NCBI GenBank assembly: GCA_027008645.1
Contig: JALVEE010000100.1
Coordinates: 1-35,818, forward strand
Reading direction: 5' to 3'
Source of the DNA: Saprospiraceae bacterium
GTDB taxonomy: Bacteria; Bacteroidota; Bacteroidia; Chitinophagales; Saprospiraceae
DNA: 35,818 nt
In this document: positions 27,135 through 35,658 of the stretch, piece after piece
How positions within the stretch are numbered: position 1 is the stretch's first letter
Layout: every line of letters begins with the position of its first letter
Made by a program: the position numbers and the translations under genes
The notes under the pieces: model-generated
The model's database searches: none
What the model saw: the letters and a program-made list of their open reading frames with translations, nothing else
Told to the model about the DNA's origin: nothing

Positions 27135-27210
27135 ATTACATTATTGAGTATGATTTCTACTAAAACTTTAAACAAATCATCGAAAAAGCCAATAGTTATT
27201 ACTAAAAGAA

Positions 27211-27293
27211 GTGTATTTCATTTTTTCGCTTTCCCATTCTTTGCCTCTAACTCCTAAAGGAGCTACCCGCATTACTAAAAGAATGAAATGCGC
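27211..27293. repeat. Copy of the GTGTATTTCATTTTTTCGC element with inverted end
   Basis: The left end is at 27211-27229. The inverted partner, AATGAAATGCGCC, ends at 27293. Inside is CTCCTAAAGGAG (27251-27262) and ACCCGCATTA (27266-27275). Both internal motifs also occur in the element at 35659-35813, linking the two repeat families. Confidence 0.7.
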
Positions 27294-27346
27294 CTATTAA
27301 AATAGCTGATATTCACAATTATTCCTTAAGTATTTTGAACTATTTA

Positions 27347-27967
27347 TTAAAAACTCCAAAAAGTTCCTTCATATTTTAGTGGATACAAAATCTCAATATT
27401 GTAATCATCGCCATCCATATACACTCTCTTACCAAGAAGTACATCCTTAATCATCCCCTCTTCTTCCAACAAACTAAATATTGTTTGAAAAGCCTCATCA
27501 AAGTCTTTACTAAAATATTCTGCTATTCCAACCCCCTTGTCAAAATCAAGATAATTATTAACAGCAGAATCATTGTGCATCAATTCTTCGTCTAAACGCG
27601 CTATTAGCTTTTTTATATGCTCTTTATTTCCTTCAATCTTTTTAAATTGAATATAGACTATTCCATCATATTCTTTAAACATTGGATCCATTGACATAGA
27701 AACATAATCACTATCCTCAATTTTTGTGTAATCCACATCCTTTTTAAACTTATCCAATTTCTGTATTGTTCTTCCTTCATTGTCAAAAGAAATATTTCCT
27801 TCTATATAGTAAGTCGTACTATCTAATGATATTAAACTCTTATAAAAAGTCTTGGATTCTGAACTTTTATAATAGTATTTTGAGTCCAATAATCTTATCT
27901 TGGTATTTTGTGCAAAAGCTATACAAGATAAAACAATTACCAATGCACTTGTCAATATGTATTTCAT
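27347..27967 (-). CDS. Secreted protein of unknown function
   Basis: A 206-residue protein with a signal peptide (MKYILTSALVIVLSCIAFAQ). The start at 27967 is preferred to the ATG at 27991, because a full-match -7 element TATATTTG lies at 28001-27994 and puts the RNA start just past the upstream ATG. The mature part is acidic, without cysteine, and has a helical middle (NKEHIKKLIARLDEELMHND). There is no C-terminal T9SS domain, so it probably stays in the periplasm. Not recognised. Confidence 0.7.
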   Translation of the reverse strand: MKYILTSALVIVLSCIAFAQNTKIRLLDSKYYYKSSESKTFYKSLISLDSTTYYIEGNISFDNEGRTIQKLDKFKKDVDYTKIEDSDYVSMSMDPMFKEYDGIVYIQFKKIEGNKEHIKKLIARLDEELMHNDSAVNNYLDFDKGVGIAEYFSKDFDEAFQTIFSLLEEEGMIKDVLLGKRVYMDGDDYNIEILYPLKYEGTFWSF

Positions 27968-27993
27968 AATAAAACTCTTTTTAAAATTCATAA

Positions 27994-28001
27994 CAAATAT
28001 A
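27994..28001 (-). promoter_or_regulatory. -7 element of the secreted protein gene
   Basis: TATATTTG on the minus strand, a full match to TAnnTTTG. A TTG at the usual distance is lacking. Confidence 0.4.
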
Positions 28002-28027
28002 CGCTTTTATGACATAATTAATAAAAA

Positions 28028-28086
28028 GGAATATTAAATTTTTTCGCCCTACGGTTGACCCGCATTATTCACAAGTATTTCTATTA
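28028..28086 (+). repeat. Composite repeat: degenerate GG...TTTTTTCGC end plus 29-base repeat
   Basis: GGAATATTAAATTTTTTCGC (28028-28047) is a variant of the 8266-type end. It is followed by CCTACGGTTG and the 29 bases 28058-28086, starting ACCCGCATTATTCAC. Those 29 bases are identical to 31299-31327. This shows the two repeat parts side by side. Confidence 0.7.
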
Positions 28087-28163
28087 AAATTATAGACGAG
28101 ATAAGGAAAAAAAATTAAATATGCCATGCCATGGGAAGATCCGTCTGTGGATTCTTTTCTCCT

Positions 28164-29426
28164 TCAAGAGAACTTTGTCCATAAAAAGAATAAACTAAAA
28201 CCGGTGAGAAAAATTATTCCTGTAATACTGAGAATATGCATTAGCAATCCCGGCCTTGCCTCCTTAGGAAAATCTCTCATTGTGACCAATCTGTAATTTA
28301 TAAATGCGATTATAGGGGCTACTAAAAATGACAAAGTTGTCGCAACGTCAATCAATAATTTAAAGCCTTTGGGATTGCCCGAGAAGAACCAAATAATCAA
28401 AAAACCGCCTATCCCGGTGATAAATAGTGCTATCGTATAGGGCTTTTTATTCTGATGAACATCTGATTTTTTCAAAAATATCAATTCCCCTACCCTTTCT
28501 AAAGATCTGGCATAACCGTCAAATAAGCCTATTGATGTCCCAAACATAATGGAAAACCCGGAGGCTGCAATTATCCAATAACTCCAATTCCCCATAGTTT
28601 CAGTATATAGGCTTATCACTTTACTAGCAAATGAAGCACTTCCATTCGGCATTTCTTTACCTGTTCCGAACATCAGGAATGCACCTAATGTCACAAAACA
28701 GATCGACAAAAAAGCAGATATCCAATATCCTAAATTAAATTCTCTCAAAGTCTCCTTCAGTGTAGGCTTATATCCGGAAGTCTTGATTCTTTCCAGAGTC
28801 CACAGACTATTCCATGTGGATAAATCCACAGCTGTAGGCATCCATCCCATAAGCGCTATTAAAAAAGTAATATTGGCAGCATCCCAAATATCAGGAGCTT
28901 TTACTTCTGAAATATCAGCAGTCGAACCTTTGTACAATGCTATAAAAAAAGCGGTTAGTGTCGAAAAAAAAAGTACTATCCCTACAACTTTTATCATCGA
29001 ATCAAGTATCCGGAATTTACCAATGGCAAGTATCCCTAAAGTAATAACAAAAAGCAAGATAACAGGAAGCATTTTAAAATTGCTAATAGAAGATATCCCA
29101 AATAGATTGTCCATAAACCCTGCTGTTACTGCACCAACTGCTGCAGTCACAAAAAACATTGTTCCTACTGTAATCAAAAAATACAAATACAGCATCCAAT
29201 TACCGATTTTTTTATATCCGTCAATCAGGCTGGTACCTGTTGTATTTGCATACCTGGATCCATATTCAAAAAAAGGAAATTTCAATATATTTGCCAGAGC
29301 AATCGCCCAAAGCAATGTAAATCCGTATCCGGCTCCGGCTCTTGTAGATTGCACTAAATGCGATACCCCTATTGCTGTTGAAGCAAATAATATTCCCGGC
29401 CCTAAAGTCTTAAGAAAGTTTTTCAT
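28164..29426 (-). CDS. Nramp-superfamily transporter lacking the canonical metal site
   Basis: A 420-residue inner-membrane protein with eleven or so hydrophobic segments. The first segment has LGPGILFASTAIGVSHLVQS. The frame and spacing match Nramp (L-G-P, then 9 residues, DPGN), but GVSH stands where the metal-binding DPGN should be. In segment 6, the family's A-x-x-MPH becomes GWMPTAV, keeping MP but not the histidine or usual neighbours. Later segments include the STWNSLW and GFSIMFGTSIGLFDGYARSL regions. It is therefore a related transporter, and manganese or iron transport should not be assumed. It is a single gene. A -7 element lies at 29461-29468. Confidence 0.82.
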   Translation of the reverse strand: MKNFLKTLGPGILFASTAIGVSHLVQSTRAGAGYGFTLLWAIALANILKFPFFEYGSRYANTTGTSLIDGYKKIGNWMLYLYFLITVGTMFFVTAAVGAVTAGFMDNLFGISSISNFKMLPVILLFVITLGILAIGKFRILDSMIKVVGIVLFFSTLTAFFIALYKGSTADISEVKAPDIWDAANITFLIALMGWMPTAVDLSTWNSLWTLERIKTSGYKPTLKETLREFNLGYWISAFLSICFVTLGAFLMFGTGKEMPNGSASFASKVISLYTETMGNWSYWIIAASGFSIMFGTSIGLFDGYARSLERVGELIFLKKSDVHQNKKPYTIALFITGIGGFLIIWFFSGNPKGFKLLIDVATTLSFLVAPIIAFINYRLVTMRDFPKEARPGLLMHILSITGIIFLTGFSLFFLWTKFS

Positions 29427-29460
29427 CTCGTAAAATTAGAAAAAAGCTTTTAATATTTTC

Positions 29461-29468
29461 CAAAAATA
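29461..29468 (-). promoter_or_regulatory. -7 element of the Nramp-like gene
   Basis: TATTTTTG on the minus strand, a full match; the ATG at 29426 follows 35 bases later. No correctly spaced TTG was found. Confidence 0.35.
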
Positions 29469-29496
29469 ATAAAATAAGTTCACAATGTGAAAATAA

Positions 29497-29513
29497 GGTG
29501 CATTTCAATTTAT
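29497..29513 (+). repeat. Degenerate GGTGCATTTCAATTTAT repeat
   Basis: Shares GGTGCATTTCA with 25396-25406 and then diverges. GGAGTAGTG at 29530-29538 matches the repeat end seen near 31410-31424 in reverse. Confidence 0.5.
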
Positions 29514-29558
29514 ACCCCTGCATCAGCATAGGAGTAGTGCATCCTTGTAAGAAGCAAT

Positions 29559-30482
29559 TTATTTTCCTACAAATTCAATATTCCTTTTCAATCCCTCAAA
29601 CTTAGTTCTGGCGACAGGTGTACCAAAAAACAATTTTTCGAATTTTGTTTCATTCAACTCTATCCAATCCCTTGCTGTCATATCTAAAAATTCTTTTTTA
29701 GGGGCAAAATCAGGTTCATCGTGCTCTTTTGCAAATCGATTCCAAGGACATACTTCTTGGCAAATATCACAGCCAAAAATATAATCTTCCATTCTGTTTT
29801 TAAACTCCTCCGGTATTTCTTCTTTGTTCTCTATTGTCAAAAAAGAGATACAACTGTTAGCATCTACGATATAGCCATCAGGATGAATAGCATTTGTCGG
29901 ACAAGCATCAATGCATTTCGTGCATTTACCACAATAATCGGATATAGGACTATCATAATCAAGTTCCAAATCAATGACTAACTCGGATAAGAAAAAATAA
30001 CTACCTTTCTTGGGATTTATCAATAATGAGTTTTTTCCTATCCATCCCAATCCTGCTTTCCTAGCCCAAGCTCCTTCAAGCACAGGTGCAGAGTCCACAA
30101 ATATCCTCCCTGACACCGGATGGATTTCATCATTTATATACTTAAAAAGCTTTTTTAGTTTATTCTTGACTACCTTGTGATAATCCCTTCCATATGCATA
30201 TTTTGATACTTTAAAAATGGACTCATTGTTTTGGCTTAGTTCCGTATGGTAATTGTACATCAAGGAAATCACGGTCTTTGCTCCCGGCACTAATTCTGTC
30301 GGGTCTAAACGCTTTTCAAAATGATTATTCATATATGCCATACCGGCATTAAAGCCCTTATCCAACCAGACTTTAAGTCTTTCTTCTTCTTCTGTTAGTT
30401 TCTCTGCTTTTGAAAAGCCTATTTCAGAAAAACCCAGCTCTTTTGCCCTTTCTTTAATAAGTTTATTATAACTTCTACCCAT
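29559..30482 (-). CDS. queG: Epoxyqueuosine reductase
   Basis: A 307-residue cobalamin-dependent iron-sulfur enzyme that reduces epoxyqueuosine to queuosine at the wobble base of certain tRNAs. Visible features: GRIFVDSAPVLEGAWARKAG around 126-145 with the active-site aspartate D130, GWIGKNSLLI at 146-155, the first cluster C184, C187, C190, C194 (CGKCTKCIDACP) and the second C238, C241, C245 (CDICQEVCPW) together with C211. The length fits the short Bacteroidota form without HEAT repeats. No other queuosine genes are near. Cytoplasmic. Confidence 0.96.
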   Translation of the reverse strand: MGRSYNKLIKERAKELGFSEIGFSKAEKLTEEEERLKVWLDKGFNAGMAYMNNHFEKRLDPTELVPGAKTVISLMYNYHTELSQNNESIFKVSKYAYGRDYHKVVKNKLKKLFKYINDEIHPVSGRIFVDSAPVLEGAWARKAGLGWIGKNSLLINPKKGSYFFLSELVIDLELDYDSPISDYCGKCTKCIDACPTNAIHPDGYIVDANSCISFLTIENKEEIPEEFKNRMEDYIFGCDICQEVCPWNRFAKEHDEPDFAPKKEFLDMTARDWIELNETKFEKLFFGTPVARTKFEGLKRNIEFVGK

Positions 30483-30576
30483 TTATTTCCCAAAATTTTT
30501 ATAAATATACTCAACCATTTAGCTTTTCCGGAAATATGACAAATTTATTTTTATGAAAATAGTAGTAAAAAGCGTT

Positions 30577-30598
30577 TTCGTCCTGAGCTTGTCGAAGG
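30577..30598. repeat. Widespread short repeat TTCGTCCTGAGCTTGTCGAA
   Basis: TTCG...CGAA forms a small dyad. I recall the reverse complement, CCTTCGACAAGCTCAGG, as a common intergenic sequence in many unrelated bacteria. The rest of the 256-base gap 30483-30738 holds the promoter element below and a GTGAATAATTCG repeat (30682-30693). Confidence 0.5.
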
Positions 30599-30704
30599 AA
30601 AAAAGTCAAAAACCCGAAAAATTATGTGGTTTGACTATATAATAAAATTAGCCTTTTTGTCAATAGATAACAATTAAAGTGGTGAATAATTCGAATTAAA
30701 AATA

Positions 30705-30712
30705 TATCTTTG
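30705..30712 (+). promoter_or_regulatory. -7 element of the 186-residue protein gene
   Basis: TATCTTTG, a full match to TAnnTTTG, 27 bases before the ATG. The repeat GTGAATAATTCGAATTAA lies in the place where the -33 box is expected, and a similar arrangement (GTGAATAATTCGGATTAA next to TATCTTTA) precedes csaA, but on the opposite strand. Confidence 0.45.
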
Positions 30713-30738
30713 CGGCAATATTAATAAACTTAATAACA

Positions 30739-31299
30739 ATGAAAGCAAAAACAACTCAACTTTTAGATGATTTATACTTAGAAGCAAAAGCTTTGAACGG
30801 CATCTCATTAAGCGAAGAGCCAATCAGATTTGATGTGGCCGCACCTATTATTTCAGAATGGAAAGAATTGGACAGAGAAAGACTTACTTCTCTAAATGAT
30901 AAAAGAGATACACAGAAATTTCTTCAAAGTGTAATTTCAGTTGCAGACATCCAAGTACCTTATGACAGAAAGGAGACAAAACAGATTTTTGAAACAGGTA
31001 TTTCTTTTGTGTCAGTACTTTTTGCCCGAAATTCCAATGGAGATCCTACAATAATGCTCAGAGCATATATTCCAACTGAAACCAGGTTTTTTGATTTCGA
31101 AAGATTGACAACTGTCTTGTCTAAAACATACTGCCCTAACAAAGGAATATCTTGGGAAAATCTTTGTGACAATATCAAAACTTTGGGTATAACCGATGAG
31201 TTTCACATGATTGTAGAGGAATTCAAAAAGACAATTCACGAAGTGAAAAGCAGGGAAGAATTGGAAACCAAAGTTCACAAAACCTTTAGATTGGTATAA
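30739..31299 (+). CDS. Conserved-looking soluble protein, unknown
   Basis: A 186-residue soluble protein with no signal peptide or membrane segment. It begins MKAKTTQLLDDLYLEAKALN and contains a central hydrophobic beta-like stretch (FETGISFVSVLFARNSNGDP), a single Cys (TYCPNKG) and a helical, charged end (KTIHEVKSREELETKVHKTF). I do not recognise a family. It is flanked upstream by a GTGAATAATTCG repeat and downstream by the related CCCGCATTATTCAC copy in opposite orientation, the latter touching its stop codon. Strong codon regularity and its own promoter suggest a real gene. Confidence 0.75.
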   Translation: MKAKTTQLLDDLYLEAKALNGISLSEEPIRFDVAAPIISEWKELDRERLTSLNDKRDTQKFLQSVISVADIQVPYDRKETKQIFETGISFVSVLFARNSNGDPTIMLRAYIPTETRFFDFERLTTVLSKTYCPNKGISWENLCDNIKTLGITDEFHMIVEEFKKTIHEVKSREELETKVHKTFRLV

Positions 31300-31327
31300 C
31301 CCGCATTATTCACAAGTATTTCTATTA
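31299..31327 (+). repeat. 29-base repeat identical to 28058-28086
   Basis: Begins ACCCGCATTATTCAC with its first base being the last A of the TAA stop. It is preserved without mismatch relative to the other copy. Confidence 0.8.
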
Positions 31328-31373
31328 CGAGCTCAAACTACCTGGAATTAAAGGAAATGCTCAAAAATTTTAT

Positions 31374-31397
31374 AAGCGAATGTCTCTGACTTCGCTT
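31374..31397 (+). terminator. Hairpin between convergent genes, terminator-like
   Basis: AAGCGAA (31374-31380) pairs with TTCGCTT (31391-31397) around TGTCTCTGAC, and TTTG follows. It sits between the 3' end of the 186-residue protein gene and the convergent C10 peptidase gene. Confidence 0.45.
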
Positions 31398-31443
31398 TTG
31401 TGATAAATTCACTACTCCTGTGCTGAGGCAAAGGTTCAGTCAG

Positions 31444-34400
31444 CTATGGCTCAATATCCAACTTATTGTTTTGCATAATCTCAAGTTTGGCTGTGTCTTT
31501 CAATACCATTTTTCTCACGCTTTGATTATTGAAAATAATCGGTCTGAAATCATAATCAGGGAAAATAGTGACACAGCTTTCTATATTTGGCATCAATTCT
31601 CCAAACCAATTTTTCTTATTTCCCCAAGAAGAATTGAATTTCCCAATCCAATACAATCCGTGTTCATACGCTCCAAGATCATAATGCTCAAGCAATGGTC
31701 TTCGCTTTTTGTTAAAATCATCTAAAATTCCATTTGTACTAAGGTCTATCCCTATATCAATCGCAGGTGATGAATGCACCAGAGTAAAATCGTGATTCAA
31801 AGCATCGGTAAAAAGTGGGTTTAATGCAATTTCAGAATCAGTCCAAGCATATGCATTCCATTGAGAAATAGTCTTCTCCGTCAATACATTTGAATTTATT
31901 ATTGCCAAATGTTGGATATTTGAGTTATTATACCACAAATTATGGGAATATAAATTATTGTCATTTGTAGATATCTCATCAATGGTACAAGCATATCTCT
32001 TAGCTTCACCACCAACAGCCATACCAATATTGTTTTTTATTAAATTGTTTTGAGAATGCAATATTCCCCCACCCGGTAATTCAGCATCAAAAACAGATAT
32101 CTCAAATCTACCAGCTCTACTACCTAAATCTTGACCATTTCCATATAGAGTATTGTTATAAACTTCATTTCCGCTTGATCCAATTAGCTTAATTCCTGAA
32201 CCATCATTCTCATAAATTACATTATTGCAGATTAGATTTGAATCACACCACATATCTATTTGGACACCATTTCCATCCGTTCTGGCTCCCGTATCATCTT
32301 TTGTCCCATATACCTCATTATACCTGATAATATTGTGATCTCCACCTCTATCCGCTGATTGATTCTCACTTTCTGTTCTGGAAAAAACATGTATCCCACT
32401 TGCTCCACCAACATTATTCTGACCATTGTTATAAACAATATTTTTTTCTATAATATAATACCTGCAAGCCATTTGGATACCATGACTACCATTATTATAT
32501 ATTGTATTGTTGATTACTTTTGTTTCGTTACCGGCAGAACAATCTGTTTTGTCAAATTCAATACCTATTTCTTCATTACCGTGAATAGCATTATCAGTAA
32601 AAAGATTATTGCATCCCAAAGAATACCCTCCGTCTCCTTCGCCTGTCCAAATCCCCGTTTGGTGATTAGAAATTTCATTGTTTTTAACTATACAATTGAA
32701 AGCTCCATCCGTGATATAAATTCCTGCAGAGCTTGTCCCATTATTATTATTGTCTATGATATCATTGTTGAGAACCCTTATGCTTTCGGGAGGATTATTG
32801 TCAGTATCGCCCTTTACGAGTACAGCTAAATCGGACTTGACATTGAAGTTTTTTATTGTTAGAAATGAGCTTCCGTTAAATATAGCTCCATAGTCACTGT
32901 GTGAAATAACAGGTTTGTCGCCCGTACCATAAGCTTCAATCACTATATTAGCTTTATTACTTCCTTTTTTAGTTTCATCAAAATCAAAAAACTCTTCCCA
33001 AGAATCTCCTCTTTTGAAATAGATATGATCACCGGGTTCAAAGCTTGAACTATTGACTTTACCTATAGTTTTCCAAGGAGATAATTCCGTTCCATCATTA
33101 TTATCATCGCCATTTGAAGCAACATAAAAACCCCTGTAATTTGCATCGCAACTCCAATTGGGACTATTTGGACTTTTCCTCAGTTCTATTCCATGAAAAT
33201 TGCCACTTGCATCTTCTATGTCAAAGCCGGTACCTTTATCCAAATGCATCAAAAGTATATCATCACTATCTTCGACCAATTCATCATAATGATGAGGTGT
33301 GAAATTTACAGTGTATCTGGCAACTTTTGAGTATCTTATTTCATCAAGTCTGCAATCATCGATGTACCTCACATACCCGCCACTACTACTACTGTATCTC
33401 GCTCCAAAATTTATCGCAGCTATAGATGCATCCAAATCAAAATCCGGATCTGTTGAACTACTGACTTCCTGACCATCAAAATACATTTTTGTTGAAGTTC
33501 CGGTGTGTGATACCGCGATATGATGCCATTGATTTAAACTCAGATAATCGCTTCCGGAATTAAAACTACCCTCAATATCAAACCCATTTCCCGTGCCATC
33601 AAGAGCAATCATCCCAACACCAAGATTCCCTGAAGTATTTCTAAAATAAAGTTCAAAAGAATATTTTCTGCTGATTATTGCCGGAAAAGTACCGCTGGCA
33701 GGAACAGTTGTAGGATAAACCCAGGATTCTATAGTCCAATCGCTACCATTGACATCTAATAGATCAATCGAATCGTTTACAAAATATGAATCATTTCCAT
33801 CAAAATCCAATGATGTAATATCTCCTTCTACAAATACAGTTATAGGTACAGAGTAATTGTCTGCATACCAATGACCATCTATTTTTGCCCTTACTCTATA
33901 TCGATATTCTCCACATTGATCAACAGTATCTGCATATTCCTGCACTACAGTTTTACCAATAGTAGTCCAAGTAGAATTGATATACTTTTGAATCTGGAAA
34001 CTATCACAAACCAAATTGGCTGCTATATTCCAATGCAAGGTGAAGATATTTGAATTCTGAACCTGCATTTCTTCAAATTCGGGATCGGGTAAGATATCAA
34101 AAACGGCAGCATCAACCGAGGTATATCCACCGGCATTAAACGTACCTCTTAATCTATACCAAGCATTACTTGCCCCCCACCAATTCATATTGAGATGATA
34201 ATACCTATTATTAATATCAGGATCATTATCCAATACTCCATACCCATCGCAGACGGGAGCGTGACCTATAGCCCCGGCTCCTCCAATATCAAGTTGTAGA
34301 GGATGACCGTTTTCGATATTTTCATCAAACCTATCCCAAAAATGAGACCAATTTTTTGTTTGGTAATGTCCGGTATATCTAAAATAATCATCCAAAGCAG

Positions 34401-35253
34401 CCGGTGTTCGATTGATATTGGATGTAGATCCGTTATACTCATAATCCATATCCAACGCAGTCCCTGCTTGAAAAACCAATCTTCCAACGGCTTTCCTTTC
34501 TATTGTATCCGATACTTTATACATATATTCGTTGAGCATATTGCTCCAATCATAATAAGTCTTTTCAAAATTGGCATAGTATGAACCTTGAGATGAGCCT
34601 GAATTGTCATTGTTTGTATGTGAACCAATACCGTGTACCGGCCATCTGTAGTAATGCAATATTTGACTGAAAGAAAGTGCTACACAACCTCCGGCATAAT
34701 GATTGGGAGTATAAAAATTAGTGACATTTATATAAGAACTATCTTGGTCTTTGCAATTGACTTGTCCCCAGATATCAGGCAAATGAGGACCATAAAGCTT
34801 AACAAATGCTCTGTTTTTTATCGTCTTGCCCCCATTCCATTTACTCTTATTTCTTTCATAAAGTTCAAGCAATCGCTCATCATTTGTAGTCTTTATAAGA
34901 GAAAGCTGATGGCGCATATCATCCCGAATCAAATTCAAAAGTGTATTGTAAGGAGATTCTTCAAAAACAAAATCACTATCAAATGAATAAGCAATTAGAG
35001 GATACAAATATTTATTGGCTGAAAAAACCATAAATCCAATAGGATTGACCTCTACAACATAAGCCAAAACTGTATCTTCATCCAATATCGTTTTTATATC
35101 TTTATCAATCGAAGAAGCTTCAGGATTTAATGTAATCAAATATTTATCTGCTACTCCCTCCAATACCCTACGCTCTATCTGTCCGTTGATATTAAAACTA
35201 AAAAGAGAAACAAAAACAATTAAAAAAATATATCTCATAATAAAAAATTTCAT
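31444..35253 (-). CDS. Secreted C10 (streptopain-like) peptidase with LamG, beta-helix and shared tail
   Basis: A 1269-residue exported protein. Signal peptide at 1-25 (FIMRYIFLIVFVSLFSFNIN); a start at 35238 is also possible. A propeptide-like part (about 26-140) is followed by a C10 peptidase domain: GGCVALSFSQILHYYRWP with nucleophile C190, GHAPVCDGYG with H331, and NMNWWG at 355-360 (N357, W358, the family's usual NWGW region). A fibronectin III-like domain (about 400-475) and a LamG-like domain (from about 485, SDWTIESWVYP, QWHHIAVSH) follow. A right-handed beta-helix begins near 710 (FYVASNGDDNNDGTE). The last 72 residues start LYWIGKFNSSW and carry NWFGELMPNIESCVTIFPDY, resembling the BNR protein's end. 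No canonical T9SS sorting domain. A broad-substrate secreted protease is likely; the target is unknown. Confidence 0.88.
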   Translation of the reverse strand: MKFFIMRYIFLIVFVSLFSFNINGQIERRVLEGVADKYLITLNPEASSIDKDIKTILDEDTVLAYVVEVNPIGFMVFSANKYLYPLIAYSFDSDFVFEESPYNTLLNLIRDDMRHQLSLIKTTNDERLLELYERNKSKWNGGKTIKNRAFVKLYGPHLPDIWGQVNCKDQDSSYINVTNFYTPNHYAGGCVALSFSQILHYYRWPVHGIGSHTNNDNSGSSQGSYYANFEKTYYDWSNMLNEYMYKVSDTIERKAVGRLVFQAGTALDMDYEYNGSTSNINRTPAALDDYFRYTGHYQTKNWSHFWDRFDENIENGHPLQLDIGGAGAIGHAPVCDGYGVLDNDPDINNRYYHLNMNWWGASNAWYRLRGTFNAGGYTSVDAAVFDILPDPEFEEMQVQNSNIFTLHWNIAANLVCDSFQIQKYINSTWTTIGKTVVQEYADTVDQCGEYRYRVRAKIDGHWYADNYSVPITVFVEGDITSLDFDGNDSYFVNDSIDLLDVNGSDWTIESWVYPTTVPASGTFPAIISRKYSFELYFRNTSGNLGVGMIALDGTGNGFDIEGSFNSGSDYLSLNQWHHIAVSHTGTSTKMYFDGQEVSSSTDPDFDLDASIAAINFGARYSSSSGGYVRYIDDCRLDEIRYSKVARYTVNFTPHHYDELVEDSDDILLMHLDKGTGFDIEDASGNFHGIELRKSPNSPNWSCDANYRGFYVASNGDDNNDGTELSPWKTIGKVNSSSFEPGDHIYFKRGDSWEEFFDFDETKKGSNKANIVIEAYGTGDKPVISHSDYGAIFNGSSFLTIKNFNVKSDLAVLVKGDTDNNPPESIRVLNNDIIDNNNNGTSSAGIYITDGAFNCIVKNNEISNHQTGIWTGEGDGGYSLGCNNLFTDNAIHGNEEIGIEFDKTDCSAGNETKVINNTIYNNGSHGIQMACRYYIIEKNIVYNNGQNNVGGASGIHVFSRTESENQSADRGGDHNIIRYNEVYGTKDDTGARTDGNGVQIDMWCDSNLICNNVIYENDGSGIKLIGSSGNEVYNNTLYGNGQDLGSRAGRFEISVFDAELPGGGILHSQNNLIKNNIGMAVGGEAKRYACTIDEISTNDNNLYSHNLWYNNSNIQHLAIINSNVLTEKTISQWNAYAWTDSEIALNPLFTDALNHDFTLVHSSPAIDIGIDLSTNGILDDFNKKRRPLLEHYDLGAYEHGLYWIGKFNSSWGNKKNWFGELMPNIESCVTIFPDYDFRPIIFNNQSVRKMVLKDTAKLEIMQNNKLDIEP

Positions 35254-35261
35254 TTTTATCT

Positions 35262-35640
35262 TTGACCTATTGGCTCAAACACTCTCTCACCTCCCCCTCG
35301 ATAGAGGGTAGAAACCTTTATCCCAGGCTCTCACCTCACTGAGCCAAAGCGTCTCCGACCTAAACCTACATACTCGACCAGAGGTTAAAAACCTTTATCT
35401 CAGAATCTCTCTCATCAAAACCTGAACCAAAGCGTCTCTGACCTCTTGGCTCAATCACACTCTCACCAAAACCTGAGCCAAAGCGTCTCCGACCTCTTGG
35501 CTCAATCACTCAGCACCAACCCTGAGCCAAAGCGTCTCTGACCTCTTGGCGAACACACTCTCCTATTCGATAAGAGGTTAGAAACCTTTATCTCAAATAC
35601 CTCAACCTGAACCAAAGCGTCTCCGACCTCTTGGCTCATA
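35262..35640. repeat. Mosaic tandem repeat of two modules
   Basis: Module 1 (GAGCCAAAGCGTCTCCGACC and the following CTTGGCTC) occurs at 35341, 35424, 35475, 35524 and 35609, with a partial copy at 35262. In complete copies GAGCCAA pairs with TTGGCTC (35475-35481 with 35497-35503). Module 2 (GAGGTTAGAAACCTTTATCT) occurs at 35304, 35381 and 35574. Spacing of module 1 is 83, 51, 49 and 85, the longer steps being those that contain module 2. Confidence 0.8.
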
Positions 35641-35658
35641 CATTCTCACCCCATCCTC

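Noticed and set aside
28783-29433. 216-codon open frame on the plus strand
   Set aside because: It lies fully antisense to the Nramp-like gene, whose sequence has clear family motifs. The antisense peptide has no recognisable features.
35262-35640. Tandem repeats considered as a CRISPR array
   Set aside because: Repeat intervals alternate between about 50 and 84 bases, spacers are related to each other, two kinds of module are mixed, and no cas gene is near.
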